Origin: DASVHS01 sp038244815 | GTDB lineage: Bacteria > Acidobacteriota > Thermoanaerobaculia > Gp7-AA8 | Direction of reading: 5' to 3' | Assembly: GCA_038244815.1 (NCBI GenBank) | Contig: JBBRTB010000004.1 | Span: 124,001 to 188,000 of the forward strand | DNA: 64,000 nt | Shown here: one piece after another, positions 9,801 through 18,588 of the stretch | How positions within the stretch are numbered: position 1 is the first letter of the stretch | Layout of the letters: each line of letters begins with the position of its first letter | Translations under genes and position numbers: made by a program | The notes under the pieces: model-generated | Told to the model about the DNA's origin: nothing | What the model saw: the letters and a program-made list of their open reading frames with translations, nothing else | Database searches by the model: none

Positions 9801-12800
9801 TCGTCTTCGACTCCTTCGATCTGCAGCGCGGCGACTCCACCTTCAGCATGGCCGGCTTCGCCGAGATCCTGGGCGCCAAGCGCCTCGAGCTCGACCTGCG
9901 CGGAGAGCTCGAAACAGCGCTTCTGCAGTTGTTCATGCCCGGCGTGCGCGCCGACGGACACGTGCAACTGGCCGTGGCGGTTCGCGGCACCATGACCGCG
10001 CCCACCGTCACGGGAACCGCGGAGATGCAGGACGCCCAGGTGCGATTCGCCGGCTTCCCCCAGCTCATCGACAACATCAACGGCACGCTGGTCTTCAAAG
10101 GGAACCGCATCGAAATCGACTCCCTACGCGCCACGGTAGGCGGCGGCACGGTCGTGGCCGGCGGTTTTCTCACGGTCACCGGCCTCAAGCCGAGCCAGTA
10201 TCGCGTGACGATGCGGGGCACCCATGTGGCCATCCGCTACTTCGAAGGCGTGACGACGGAGGGAACGTTCGACATCGTACTGAGCGGAGACATGGACCGG
10301 GCCGTGCTGCAGGGCGATGCCACGATCACCCGCGCCCTTTACTCAAAAGACTTCAATCTCCAGCAGTCGATTCTCAACGTCGTTCTGTCGCGGCGCGGCA
10401 TCACTCCGATCGTAGCCGCGTCGTGGCAGGACAAGGTCAGCCTGCGCCTGCACCTGGTGGCCGCGAACACGCTGGCGGTCAAGAACAACATCGCCGACGT
10501 CACCGGTAGCGCCGACCTCGACGTCAACGGCACGCTCGCCAACCCGGTGATCCTCGGATCCGTGACGCTCAACGAAGGCGGCTCGGTGACGTTCCAGAAC
10601 GTCGAGTACAACGTCGTGCGTGGCACGATCAACTTCCAGAACCCGTTCCGCATCGATCCGTACTTCGATGTCACCGTCGAAGGCCGCGTGTCCGGAGGCA
10701 TCTCCGAGATCGAGACCGGACCGCTCGACGTGACGGTGAACATCACCGGCACGCTCGACCGCATCACTCCGACCATCACCAGCGATCCTCCGGCCAGCGA
10801 CATCACGCTCTTCTCCATCCTCGGATTCGGCTCGCTGACGCGGAACAGCGGAACGCCCACGAACGTCCCGGGCATGGGCCAGTCCATCCTCGTGCAGAGC
10901 CTGGCCTCCGCGCTCGGATCGAGGATCTTTCCGTTCGCCGATTCGTTCACGTACGACCCCGGGCAACTCGACACATCGCTCGGCGCCGGACGCAAGGTCT
11001 CGTTCCAGAAACGCGTCTCCAACGATGTGCGCATCCTGGTGGTCTACAACCTCGACAATGCCAGATCGCGCGAGGTGATCGAGTGGGCGGCCACGCGCGA
11101 CTGGACGCTGCAGTTCACGAACGACCAGTCCGCGAACCAGTACCGGCTCGATGCGCGCTTCCGCCGCCTGTACGAGGGCCGCTGGTCGCTCAGCGGTCAC
11201 GGCCACGGGAAGGAGATCTTCGCGGTGCCGACACTGGCGGGCGCGCTGGCCGAGACGGCACCGCCTCCTCCCACGACGCAGGTCGTGGCGATTCCGGCCG
11301 GCGCCGTCGTTCACGATCTCGAGTTCCGATTCGATCGTCCGTTGCCCGCGGGCGACCTGTCGGAGTACGTCAGCGTGAAAGCCGGCCAGCCCCTTTCGAT
11401 CCGCGATGTTCAGAACACCATGAAGTCGCTCTTCGCCAGTGGCAACTTCCGCGACGTCCGCGTCGACGCGTCGCCGTCGGGCGATGGCGTGGCCGTCGTC
11501 TTCTCGCTCTATCTCAACTACCGCATCGGCCGGATCGTCTACGAAGGCACGAACGGACCGGAGCGCTCGCACGCGACACGCGATCTGCGCATTCACACCG
11601 GCGACGTCCTTTCCCTCAACGCCGTCGACCGGAGCGCCGTGTCCATTCAGGACCAGCTCAAGCGCGAGGGATATCTTCAGGCCACCGTCGATCCAGAGAC
11701 GACCTACGCCAGCGAGCGCAACATCGCCGACGTCACGCTCCACATCAACGAGGGACCACGGGCAACGGTCGGCGCGGTGACCCTCTCGGGCGATCTGGCA
11801 CCGTTCACACAACTGGAACTGACCGACCGGATGAAAGAGAAGCCCGGAAAGGCGTTCGTCCTGGCCGATGCGCGCACAGACGCCGACCGCATCAAGAGCT
11901 ATCTCGTGCACCGCGACTACCGGCGCGCCGACGTCAGCTATGTCGATGAGTCCTACGACGCGGCGTCGAATACCGTCGCGCTTCACTACATCGCCACGGT
12001 CGGTCCGAAAGTGAAGGTCGATGTCACCGGCGTGAAGCGCAGCGCCGTCCACAAGGTGCTGCCGTTCTCCGGGAACCAGGAATACAGCGAAGACGCCATC
12101 GACCGGGCCGCCGACGACATCGTGAAGCTCTACCAGGAGCGCGGCTACATCAACGCCGCCGTCGACACCGAAAGCCATCTCAGCGGCGATACCTGGATCA
12201 CCACATTCAATGTCCGGCCCGGACAGCAATACCACCTGTCCGCGGTCAAGTTCACCGGCAACATCAAAGTCACCGACAAAACGCTGGCCGGTCTCGTACA
12301 GACCACGCCCACCAGCGGCTTCCGGCAGCTTCTGGCGACGATCTTCCGCCGGCCGACCGGTGTCACGAGCGCGCAGATGGCCGCGGACCGCGACGCCATC
12401 GAGTCGTATTACCGGCTCAATGGCTTCTCCGAGGCCACGGTGGACACGCCGGTTCCCACGCCGCGACCGAATGGAACGCTCGTCGTCGACTTCCAGATCA
12501 CCGAGGGACCGCAGACGATCGTCCGGGGAGTGATGATTGAGGGCGCGCAGCAGGTGAAGTCGAGAGACCTTCCGAAGATGGAGCTCAAGCCTGGTGAGCC
12601 GCTCAATCCGCAATTCGAGCGCGACGACATCCTGGCCCTGCAGACGTTCTACGCCGATCGCGGCAACGCCGAGGTACAGATCGCGCCGCGCGTGGAGATC
12701 AGTGACGACGAGACCGCTGCGCACGTCACCTACGTCGTCGCCGAAGGACCGCAGATTCACGTGAACGACGTGATCGTGCGCGGGAACACCTACACGAGTT

Positions 12801-14125
12801 CGCGCGTCGTGCTCCGCAAAGCGGAGATCCGGAAGAGCGACCCGTTCACGTACACGTCGATCCTCGAAGCGCAGAGGAATCTGTATCGCCTGGGCATCTT
12901 CAACCGCGTCGACATCGAGCCGGAGCAGGCCGGCACCTCGGTCGACCAGCGCAACGTCGTCATTTCGGTCGAGGAGGGCAAGAACCTCACCGCCAGCGGT
13001 TCGGTCGGTCTCCTGGTCGAAGGCGGAAGCCAGAATGGACAGCGCGTCATTTCGCCGCGGCTCTCCGGCGCGCTGGCCCATCGCAATCTCTTCGGCACCG
13101 GCCGGTACCTGGGCTTCGAGGGTGTTTACGCGCCGAAGAGTGACACCGAGGCCTACCTGATCTATCGGGAGCCTTTCATCGGCAGATTGAATGTGCCCGT
13201 ACAGTTGACGGTTTTCCAGACCGACGACTTCACGCGCAAGGAGGCGCGCATCCAGCAGCGCGGCACATCGATCGAAGCATCGAAGGTCGCCTTCCTGCGC
13301 ACGCGCTGGTCGGTGCAATATCAGTACAAGATCTCGCAGTGCATCGAGGGCGATCTCTGCACGGAGATCGAAAACAACGTGCCTGTGCCGACGTTGCCAC
13401 GCTCGCTGCTGGACATCCAGATCTCCAGCATCACTCCGACGTTCTTCTGGGACAGGCGGGACGACATCGTCGATCCGCATCACGGATTCTTTACCAGCGC
13501 GTCGGTCAGCTACGCCTTCCCCCTCTTTGCGGCCAAGAGCCATTTCACGAAAGAGTTCGTGCAGGGAGCGTGGTACATGCCGTTGAGCGCACGGACTGTC
13601 TTCGCACTCTCGGGCCGCGTCGGGCTGATCCAGCCGGCCGGAAACACACTCGAGTCGCGCTTCGTCCCCCCGTCCGAGCGTTTCCTCGGCGGTGGCGAGA
13701 CCTCACACCGCGCCTTCACCCTCGACCAGCTCGGCGACCTCTGCTTCGACCCCAGCGAGAACCGGTCCGGGCACACCTGCGTCCCCACGCTCTACAACCT
13801 GGGCACCACCGATCATCCGCGGCTGGCGCCTCTCGGCGGCAACGGCACTCTCATCCTCAACGCCGAATATCGCTTCCCGATCTTCGGTCCCGTCGGCGCG
13901 GCGCTCTTCACGGACCTCGGCAACGTCTTCGGAACGTCGACGATTCATTTCGACGACCTGCGCTACGGCGTCGGGACCGGCCTGCGCTATCTGTCGCCGG
14001 TCGGACCCTTGCGTTTCGACATCGGATTCAAGCTCAAACGCCGCATCATCGGAGAGACGATCGACGGCCAGCCGATTTACGAGAACCCGTACGCGTTCAG
14101 CCTGAGCCTCGGCTACGCCTTCTAG
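6896..14125 (+). CDS. TamB-Omp85 (TamB/BamA-like) fusion protein, 2409 residues
   Basis: One uninterrupted frame encodes both partners of a translocation-and-assembly system. Residues 1-35 are cytoplasmic and 36-62 are a membrane anchor. Residues ~63-1040 are repetitive AsmA/TamB-like beta structure that would span the periplasm. About 1041-1463 is the TamB C-terminal (DUF490) domain. From about 1472 there are seven POTRA-like units, the last beginning near 1954 (IHVNDVIVRGN). From about 2030 to 2409 is an Omp85 barrel with GPLRFDIGFKLKRR and a terminal phenylalanine (LSLGYAF). The usual lid-lock VRGF motif appears as FLGGGETSHRAF. In known systems TamA and TamB are separate proteins. No other gene in the window resembles a partner. 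The predicted role is outer-membrane protein insertion or lipid transport. Confidence 0.9.
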   Translation: MDENSQNSNTLFPHETEHGHHRSSRERQRRGPMWGCLKAFLLIAAGLLLLLFIVIGGGWWYVGSTSFADLVAKRVASTLKERLGREVTIGQVVIDRAHLRQVVLKDIRIANAPGGVNPYFATVKEVVISGGVDSFWRRNIKVGRIDVIDPRLFFEIYPAGSTLVHNFPHWDSGPPSTYTIVHFELGTMYVKGGGFSFLDRRHDITAVATDLTSQINITRAKDLYEGIVKSPRVTVKIQDYEPVALDLRGGFRYTPSRLELQSIAMRGTGLDLFVSGSVAPLSDGVYNLRIRSQADLERVRQIFRVNRLLHGVVSMDTRLRGEQGTFTLEGGWSSPDIVADTYELTNAKGHLNVTGDRTVVDVETARYGGGTIGAHYTLSEYSEPYPMNVELRYDGISIERLFNDWTIENTGLRGAATGRLMYHWNKDKVLEGAGSGTATLSKNATAFSGAKYPIPLGGTVQYALDNGVVTFRDMQLDTATSHLSVKGTLRISDVFTNLDIRIHSSDFSELDRAGYNFAHSAGKKTYTLLGLGGGGDIAATVHGKLKTPQVVAHITGSGTKYNNVLLGASAIDLHYDGDKSVLTFDRAAFTNAGGRLSLAGAVGFPDRGPSPRFDIAVEATNYPIDRATAAVNLKMSVGGGTGTGKMIVTGTPDEGKVTFVNLIINQGASQLRLAGDVNWYPGKGTTRFDLDIAARDFPVRSILTFLDLSTFPVEGALTGTLHLQGPKTALEGAGSVTVRNGTIYGEPVDVAAADIVFSKGTLKATNISVSAPAGQLEGEAEMNLTTNQFSYNITSSSIDLSHIRLLESLKGLLGGNVVLTSSGAGTFDQPELVVEATLNQLTLSGLSLPPDSPPPSLYVAIRNGKLIVRGSIANVLTIEGEGSVGAGNTVDGLVRINIPDIARLLAISPKTASLPATGNAVIELKLGGKLSPIEALRIDATIPTLKLSVSDHEFTPRAPLRFGLRDGRIVFDSFDLQRGDSTFSMAGFAEILGAKRLELDLRGELETALLQLFMPGVRADGHVQLAVAVRGTMTAPTVTGTAEMQDAQVRFAGFPQLIDNINGTLVFKGNRIEIDSLRATVGGGTVVAGGFLTVTGLKPSQYRVTMRGTHVAIRYFEGVTTEGTFDIVLSGDMDRAVLQGDATITRALYSKDFNLQQSILNVVLSRRGITPIVAASWQDKVSLRLHLVAANTLAVKNNIADVTGSADLDVNGTLANPVILGSVTLNEGGSVTFQNVEYNVVRGTINFQNPFRIDPYFDVTVEGRVSGGISEIETGPLDVTVNITGTLDRITPTITSDPPASDITLFSILGFGSLTRNSGTPTNVPGMGQSILVQSLASALGSRIFPFADSFTYDPGQLDTSLGAGRKVSFQKRVSNDVRILVVYNLDNARSREVIEWAATRDWTLQFTNDQSANQYRLDARFRRLYEGRWSLSGHGHGKEIFAVPTLAGALAETAPPPPTTQVVAIPAGAVVHDLEFRFDRPLPAGDLSEYVSVKAGQPLSIRDVQNTMKSLFASGNFRDVRVDASPSGDGVAVVFSLYLNYRIGRIVYEGTNGPERSHATRDLRIHTGDVLSLNAVDRSAVSIQDQLKREGYLQATVDPETTYASERNIADVTLHINEGPRATVGAVTLSGDLAPFTQLELTDRMKEKPGKAFVLADARTDADRIKSYLVHRDYRRADVSYVDESYDAASNTVALHYIATVGPKVKVDVTGVKRSAVHKVLPFSGNQEYSEDAIDRAADDIVKLYQERGYINAAVDTESHLSGDTWITTFNVRPGQQYHLSAVKFTGNIKVTDKTLAGLVQTTPTSGFRQLLATIFRRPTGVTSAQMAADRDAIESYYRLNGFSEATVDTPVPTPRPNGTLVVDFQITEGPQTIVRGVMIEGAQQVKSRDLPKMELKPGEPLNPQFERDDILALQTFYADRGNAEVQIAPRVEISDDETAAHVTYVVAEGPQIHVNDVIVRGNTYTSSRVVLRKAEIRKSDPFTYTSILEAQRNLYRLGIFNRVDIEPEQAGTSVDQRNVVISVEEGKNLTASGSVGLLVEGGSQNGQRVISPRLSGALAHRNLFGTGRYLGFEGVYAPKSDTEAYLIYREPFIGRLNVPVQLTVFQTDDFTRKEARIQQRGTSIEASKVAFLRTRWSVQYQYKISQCIEGDLCTEIENNVPVPTLPRSLLDIQISSITPTFFWDRRDDIVDPHHGFFTSASVSYAFPLFAAKSHFTKEFVQGAWYMPLSARTVFALSGRVGLIQPAGNTLESRFVPPSERFLGGGETSHRAFTLDQLGDLCFDPSENRSGHTCVPTLYNLGTTDHPRLAPLGGNGTLILNAEYRFPIFGPVGAALFTDLGNVFGTSTIHFDDLRYGVGTGLRYLSPVGPLRFDIGFKLKRRIIGETIDGQPIYENPYAFSLSLGYAF

Positions 14126-14271
14126 TCGGGTTGCTGGGTCGCTGGGTACGCGCTCTAGTCATTCCGAGCCGCGAAGACGGCGAGGAATCTGGGCGGGGGC
14201 CGGGTCGCCGGGTCGCCGGGTCGCCGGGGTCGCTGGGCACCCAGCACCGAGCACCGAGCACCGGCGCCCGC
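14126..14271. repeat. Composite intergenic repeat
   Basis: In order: GGGTTGCTGGGTCGCTGGGT octamers; GTCATTCCGAGCCGCGAAG...GAGGAATCTGGGCGG (14158-14197); CGGGTCGC octamers of period 8; then CACCGAG heptamers of period 7. The same order and similar joins occur at 25288-25453, so this looks like one mobile composite element and not independent repeats. Confidence 0.75.
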
Positions 14272-14502
14272 CTACACCTGTTCAGCGGCGGCCTCGGCGC
14301 GCTCGGCTTCCAGGCGGGCGACGCGGGCTCGAAGCTCGCCGATCTCCCCCTGCAGCCTGGCCATCTCGTCCTTGACGGCCTCGCGCGCCAGATCCTGCAG
14401 CTTCGTCGTAACTCGTTGCATTTGCTCGTTCGAGAACGAAGACAGACGGCTGAGCGGCTCGCCGAACACGTCCTTGAGAAACTGATCCAGATCCTGAGCC
14501 AT
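14272..14502 (-). CDS. Small coiled-coil protein of unknown function
   Basis: A 76-residue acidic helical protein starting MAQDLDQFLKDVFGEP. The C-terminal half (about 42-70) is a regular heptad coiled coil (DEMARLQGEIGELRARVARLEAE). It has no signal peptide or membrane segment. The overall plan, an amphipathic N-terminus plus a C-terminal coiled coil, recalls the BMFP/UbiK-like small proteins, but I do not see a clear match. ATG 14502 is chosen because upstream sequence in the frame is not protein-like. It is divergent from the DUF962 gene. Confidence 0.6.
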   Translation of the reverse strand: MAQDLDQFLKDVFGEPLSRLSSFSNEQMQRVTTKLQDLAREAVKDEMARLQGEIGELRARVARLEAERAEAAAEQV

Positions 14503-14577
14503 CGTGGGGAACGGGGCAGCAATTGAAGTGCCACGGACATTCATGGGAAAATCCGTCCCACGTCCCAAGACACGAAT

Positions 14578-14940
14578 ATCCGCTCTTTCGGCGAGTTCTG
14601 GCCGTTCTACGTCCGGCAGCACTCCAAGCCGCGAACGCGTCTCCTCCACGCGATCGGGTCGGTCGCTGCCGTGGTCATGTTCGGCGCGGCCTTCGCGCTC
14701 AACCTCTGGCTGCTGATCCTCGTCCCCGTGGTCGGCTACGCATTCGCCTGGTACGCGCACTTCTTCGTCGAGCACAACAGGCCCGCCACGTTCGGCCATC
14801 CGTTCTATTCACTCTTCGCCGACTACCGCATGCTTTTCCTGATGATGGCCGGGCGCATGAACGACGAAGTGGCCAAGCACACTCATCCTAGCCATGCGGC
14901 TTCTGATCCGGCTTCCCCTGCTGGTTTTCCGGTGGGTTAG
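14578..14940 (+). CDS. DUF962/Mpo1-like membrane protein, start codon uncertain
   Basis: The frame encodes SFGEFWPFYVRQHSKPRTR, two membrane helices (about 28-60) and YAHFFVEHNRPATFGHPFYS, all typical of the short DUF962 family (Mpo1-type; yeast Mpo1 is a 2-hydroxy fatty acid dioxygenase). The conserved histidines H-x-x-x-EH are present. There is no ATG, GTG or TTG between the upstream in-frame stop (14524) and the conserved region. The only candidates are ATC 14578, ATC 14551 or ATT 14539; the coordinate given is the one nearest the family start. An ATG at 14543 is in another frame, so a base deletion is also possible. The 3' end overlaps the convergent S9 peptidase. Confidence 0.65.
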   Translation: MRSFGEFWPFYVRQHSKPRTRLLHAIGSVAAVVMFGAAFALNLWLLILVPVVGYAFAWYAHFFVEHNRPATFGHPFYSLFADYRMLFLMMAGRMNDEVAKHTHPSHAASDPASPAGFPVG

Positions 14941-17044
14941 GCTGATCGGCGATCCGTTTTCCGGTCGATGAGTCGAACACCGCGTTGCGCAGGAATGCTT
15001 CCGCCGCCCACGGCGGCGCCTCGCCGCCGAGGTACTTATGGAACCACTCCAGATGCGCCGTGTAGTAGAGCGCCATCTCGTACCAGTTCGGCCAGTGGCC
15101 CGATTCGGAAAAGACGATCAGGCGCGACGGCACGTTCATCTTCTGCAGCGACGTGAACATCTGCAGTCCCTGCGTGTACGGGACGCGGAAGTCGAACTCC
15201 CCGGTCAGCACCATGCAAGGCGTCTTGAAGTTCTGCACGAAATTTGACGGCGACCACTTCTGATACAGCTCCGAGTTCCACGGTAGACCCTTCAGGTCCC
15301 ACTCTGGAAACCACAGCTCTTCGGTCGCTCCATAGAACGAGCGGAGATCGAAGAGTCCCATCATCGAGGCGATGGCCTTGAAGCGCGTCGTGTGTCCCTC
15401 GAACCAGTTCATCATGTAGCCGCCGTAGGACCAGCCCATCGCGCCCATGCGATCGTGGTCGACGTAGGGAAGCTTTTCGAGCGCGTCGGTGACGCGCATC
15501 AGATCGTCGAAGGGCTTGCCGCCCCAGTCGCGGGAAATCGAGGCCGTAAAGTCCTGGCCGAATCCGGTCGAGCCGTGCGGATTCGGAAAAGCCACGACAT
15601 AGCCGGCGCCCGGATACATCTGCCAGTCGCCACGGAACGAGTCCGCCCACTGCGACTGCGGTCCTCCGTGCACGTTGAGGATCAGCGGATACTTTTTAGC
15701 GGGATCGAAATCGTGCGGCTTGACCACGAACACCTGGATGCGCTTCCCTTCGGCCCCGGTCACCCACATCACCTCGGCCGGCCGGATGTCGACTTCGCTC
15801 GCCAGGGCGTCGTTGAGATGGGTGATGCGCTGGCGGGATGACGCGGACGGCGACGCACCAATCTTCGCCCGCCAGACCTCACTCGGCTCTCCGACGGAGC
15901 GGCCGATGTAATAGATCGCGTCGCTCGCTCCGGTGCGGAAGACGTCGATGGTATGGTCGTCGAATACCTTCGTGATGGCCCCTCCATCGACGCCGGCGCG
16001 GAAGATCGGATTGATCCCCTCGACCGGCGCCGTGAAGTAAATCGATCGCGAGTCGCGGCTCCATTCGAAGTCGTCGATCCAGTTGTCGAACGTGCCGCTG
16101 ATGACGCGAGAGGTGCCGGCCCGCCGGTCGTAGACCGCCAGTTGGAACAGGCTCGATTCGTATCCGGGTTCGCTCTGCCGGCGGTAGGCGATGTAGCGCC
16201 CGTCGGGCGAGTACTTCGGACTGCCGTCGAATGCCTTGTTTTCCGTTGTGATATCGCGTGGAGCGCCCGCGCCGGTGAGCGGGATGAGGTACAGATCGCT
16301 GTTCGTCGACGATGCCAGCTGACGGTCGGGGTTCGATACGACCACGAGCTCCGTACCATCGGGAGAAAAGTCGTACTGGGGCGGACCGCCGAGCTGGAAC
16401 GGCGGGAAGTCGCTCGTCCCGGGTGTCACGTCGCGGGTCTTGCCGCTGTCGACGTCGACGATCCAGGTGTGCGTCGCCGTACCGTCTTTCCATGACTTCC
16501 AGTGCCGGTAGAGCAGCTGGCCGGCCATGTGCGCCCGGAGCTTGCCTCCGCTCCATCGATCGGCGATGCGCTTGTTGCAGGCAGCGTCGCCGTTGCACTC
16601 CGGATACACGTCAGTGGAGAAGGCGATGTACTTGCCGTCCCGCGACCAGACCGGATCCGAGACGCCGGTCGAAATATCCGTAAGCTGTCGCGGCTCGCCG
16701 CCGCCGAGGGGCATCAGGTACAGATTGTCGGCGCCGTCCTTGGTGCGGATGAACGACAGCCACTGGCCGTCGGCCGAGAATCCCGGCTTGGAGTCGGCTC
16801 CGCCCGAGGTGACCGGATGCGGATCGGTACCGGACGCTCCGGCGATCCAGATGTTGGTCGTCCGTTTGCCGCGGGCCAGATCGGTCGCGGTGACGGTGAA
16901 AGCAACCCGGCTTTCGTCGGCCGACAGCGTCAGTTCGCCGGCATTGCGGACGCGATAGAAGTCCTCGATCGTAAAAGCACGCTTGGCGGCGAAGAGCGGG
17001 ATGGTGATCAGGAAGATGGCGGCGGAAAGAGCAAGTTTTCTCAT
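14888..17044 (-). CDS. Secreted S9 family prolyl-oligopeptidase-type peptidase
   Basis: The 718-residue protein has a signal peptide (1-19, ...LITIPLFAA). A beta-propeller of WD40-like TolB repeats follows (about 25-440: FSADGQWLSFIRT, WSRDGKYIAFS, YSPDGRYIAYR). The C-terminal alpha/beta hydrolase (about 455-690) holds the nucleophile in GWSYGGYM, the Asp in GEFDFRVPYTQG and the His in SESGHWPN. It should cleave peptides in the periplasm or outside the cell, as DPP/acylaminoacyl-peptidase types do. Upstream in-frame sequence lacks signal-peptide character, so ATG 17044 is used. It is divergent from fabI, whose start is 52 bases away. Confidence 0.93.
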   Translation of the reverse strand: MRKLALSAAIFLITIPLFAAKRAFTIEDFYRVRNAGELTLSADESRVAFTVTATDLARGKRTTNIWIAGASGTDPHPVTSGGADSKPGFSADGQWLSFIRTKDGADNLYLMPLGGGEPRQLTDISTGVSDPVWSRDGKYIAFSTDVYPECNGDAACNKRIADRWSGGKLRAHMAGQLLYRHWKSWKDGTATHTWIVDVDSGKTRDVTPGTSDFPPFQLGGPPQYDFSPDGTELVVVSNPDRQLASSTNSDLYLIPLTGAGAPRDITTENKAFDGSPKYSPDGRYIAYRRQSEPGYESSLFQLAVYDRRAGTSRVISGTFDNWIDDFEWSRDSRSIYFTAPVEGINPIFRAGVDGGAITKVFDDHTIDVFRTGASDAIYYIGRSVGEPSEVWRAKIGASPSASSRQRITHLNDALASEVDIRPAEVMWVTGAEGKRIQVFVVKPHDFDPAKKYPLILNVHGGPQSQWADSFRGDWQMYPGAGYVVAFPNPHGSTGFGQDFTASISRDWGGKPFDDLMRVTDALEKLPYVDHDRMGAMGWSYGGYMMNWFEGHTTRFKAIASMMGLFDLRSFYGATEELWFPEWDLKGLPWNSELYQKWSPSNFVQNFKTPCMVLTGEFDFRVPYTQGLQMFTSLQKMNVPSRLIVFSESGHWPNWYEMALYYTAHLEWFHKYLGGEAPPWAAEAFLRNAVFDSSTGKRIADQPNPPENQQGKPDQKPHG

Positions 17045-17096
17045 CGTTAGTCTGGCGCAGCAATTCACGCGCCGCGCTGCGCTATGATCCCCGATT

Positions 17097-17870
17097 ATGG
17101 CGTTGCTGGAAGGAAAAGCCGGCCTGATCTTCGGCGTCGCGAACAAACGCTCCATCGCCTGGGGTATCGCACAAGCGCTGTCAAACGAGGGGATGCGGCT
17201 CGCCTTCACCTATCAGGGCGAACGACTGAAGGAAAGCGTGGAGAGCCTCAGCTCGACGCTGAAAGACTCGCTGCTGTTGCCGTGCGACGTCACGCGCGAC
17301 GAAGAGATCGACGCCGTTTACCGGGAAGTCGATGCGAAGTTCGGACGTCTCGACGCGCTGCTGCACGCGGTGGCCTTCGCCCCGCGCGAAGATCTGGAGA
17401 ACGACTTCGTGAAAACCTCGCGCGAGGGGTTCAAGACCGCGCACGACATCTCCGCGTATTCGCTCGTCGCACTGACTCGTGGCGCCGCACCGCTGATGGA
17501 GAAAAACGGCGGGGGCGCCGTGGTCGCGCTCACGTACTACGGCGCCGAGAAGGCGGTCGAAGGCTACAACGTCATGGGCGTCGCCAAAGCGTCGCTCGAG
17601 GCTTCGGTCCGCTACCTCGCCGCCAACCTCGGACCGCGCAACATCCGCGTCAACGCCATCTCCGCCGGGCCCGTGAATACCCTCGCCGCACGCGGCATCA
17701 AGGGATTCACCGGCATGCTGCATCATCACGCTGAGAAAGCCCCGCTGCGCCGCAACGTCGAGCTCGAGGAGATCGGCAGCGCCGCGCTCTTCCTGCTCTC
17801 CCCGATGTCGTCCGGCATGACCGGCGAGGTCATGTTCGTCGACGCCGGCTACAACATCGTGGGACTCTGA
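17097..17870 (+). CDS. fabI: Enoyl-[acyl-carrier-protein] reductase (NADH)
   Basis: FabI reduces the enoyl-ACP double bond in the last step of each fatty-acid elongation cycle. It has 257 residues with the family cofactor site GVANKRSIAWGIAQAL (about 13-28). The catalytic Tyr157 and Lys164 stand in Y-x6-K spacing, with a second conserved Tyr147 ten residues earlier, as in E. coli FabI. The end GEVMFVDAGYNIVGL is standard. Single gene, 52 bases from the divergent peptidase. Confidence 0.97.
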   Translation: MALLEGKAGLIFGVANKRSIAWGIAQALSNEGMRLAFTYQGERLKESVESLSSTLKDSLLLPCDVTRDEEIDAVYREVDAKFGRLDALLHAVAFAPREDLENDFVKTSREGFKTAHDISAYSLVALTRGAAPLMEKNGGGAVVALTYYGAEKAVEGYNVMGVAKASLEASVRYLAANLGPRNIRVNAISAGPVNTLAARGIKGFTGMLHHHAEKAPLRRNVELEEIGSAALFLLSPMSSGMTGEVMFVDAGYNIVGL

Positions 17871-17871
17871 T

Positions 17872-17904
17872 CCGGTGCTGGGTGCTGGATGCTGGATCCT
17901 CGGA
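17872..17904. repeat. Short tandem repeat after fabI
   Basis: GGTGCTGG/GATGCTGG units (period about 7-8) follow the fabI stop. This is a small member of the short-tandem family. Confidence 0.5.
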
Positions 17905-18105
17905 TTACTTTGCTTTTGGATTCTGCGAATCGTTGAGCGTGTCCGGCGGCGCGTCGAGATCGGTCGTTACGCCGGCGCGGCTCGGTTTGCGCACGCCCGG
18001 TAAGCCGCTGCTCCGGCCGCTCGACTCCTTGTTGGTGCCGTGGCCGGTGCTGCCGCCGTTCCAGAAACCCTTGCCTTTTGCGTTCTCTCGCGGATGGCCT
18101 GCCAT
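17905..18105 (-). CDS. Small hydrophilic protein, hypothetical
   Basis: A possible 66-residue protein beginning MAGHPRENAKGKGFWNGG, rich in Gly, Ser, Asn and charged residues, with no hydrophobic segment. It is likely disordered. Support is limited to an open frame in an otherwise empty 320-base interval and a non-random, polar composition. No clear ribosome binding site is seen, and it could be non-coding. Confidence 0.35.
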   Translation of the reverse strand: MAGHPRENAKGKGFWNGGSTGHGTNKESSGRSSGLPGVRKPSRAGVTTDLDAPPDTLNDSQNPKAK

Positions 18106-18192
18106 GGCGGCGCATTGTAAGCCTGGCACCTCCCTGGCGATAACCCCCCATGGAAAACAAGCAGGCAGAAGGCAGCAGGTTTGCCTTCTGCT

Positions 18193-18588
18193 TCAGTGTC
18201 CATGCACGGTGTAATCGATCTTCAGTGAGCCATCCGGATCGAGCCGCCCCTGCACGGACACACTGGCGTCCTGCCTGACCGCACCGGTCGTGGAACCCTC
18301 CCCGGTGAGGACGAAGCTGTTGCTGTTGCGCTGCAGTTCGCCGTGCATCGTCCCCTGAAAATCGTTCGCGTTCACGTTCGCGCTGCTGCGCGTAACGATC
18401 TGAAACGCCGCCAGCTCGGCCCCGTTCTCGGCAAGAACGTTCGCCACGATCTGCGCGCGAAACCGCTGCGCTTCGCCGAGAGCACGGGTGGAGTCGATGA
18501 GAAGAAGCTCCATCAGCGCGAAATAGAGGATCGACAAGGCCAGCGCCGTCACCAGAACGAAGCCGCGCTGCCTCTGCTTTTTACTCAT
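18193..18588 (-). CDS. PilX-like minor prepilin / assembly protein
   Basis: 131 residues. The short positive leader MSKKQRQRG is followed by FVLVTALALSILYFALMELLL, which is a type IV prepilin-like N-terminus though less canonical than GFTLxE. The rest is a globular periplasmic part. It is last of three overlapping prepilin genes; its start overlaps the upstream gene by 8 bases. In type IV pilus or type II secretion systems such minor pilins prime assembly. No pilus motor or secretin gene is in the window. Confidence 0.72.
   Translation of the reverse strand: MSKKQRQRGFVLVTALALSILYFALMELLLIDSTRALGEAQRFRAQIVANVLAENGAELAAFQIVTRSSANVNANDFQGTMHGELQRNSNSFVLTGEGSTTGAVRQDASVSVQGRLDPDGSLKIDYTVHGH

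Noticed and set aside
10343..13543. 1066-codon open frame antisense to the TamB-Omp85 gene
   Set aside because: Its translation is Arg/Asp/Val-rich with no family match, and it mirrors codon bias of the real gene on the other strand.
16185..16599. Plus- and minus-strand frames inside the S9 peptidase gene
   Set aside because: These alternative frames carry no motif, and the peptidase frame has the full catalytic triad.
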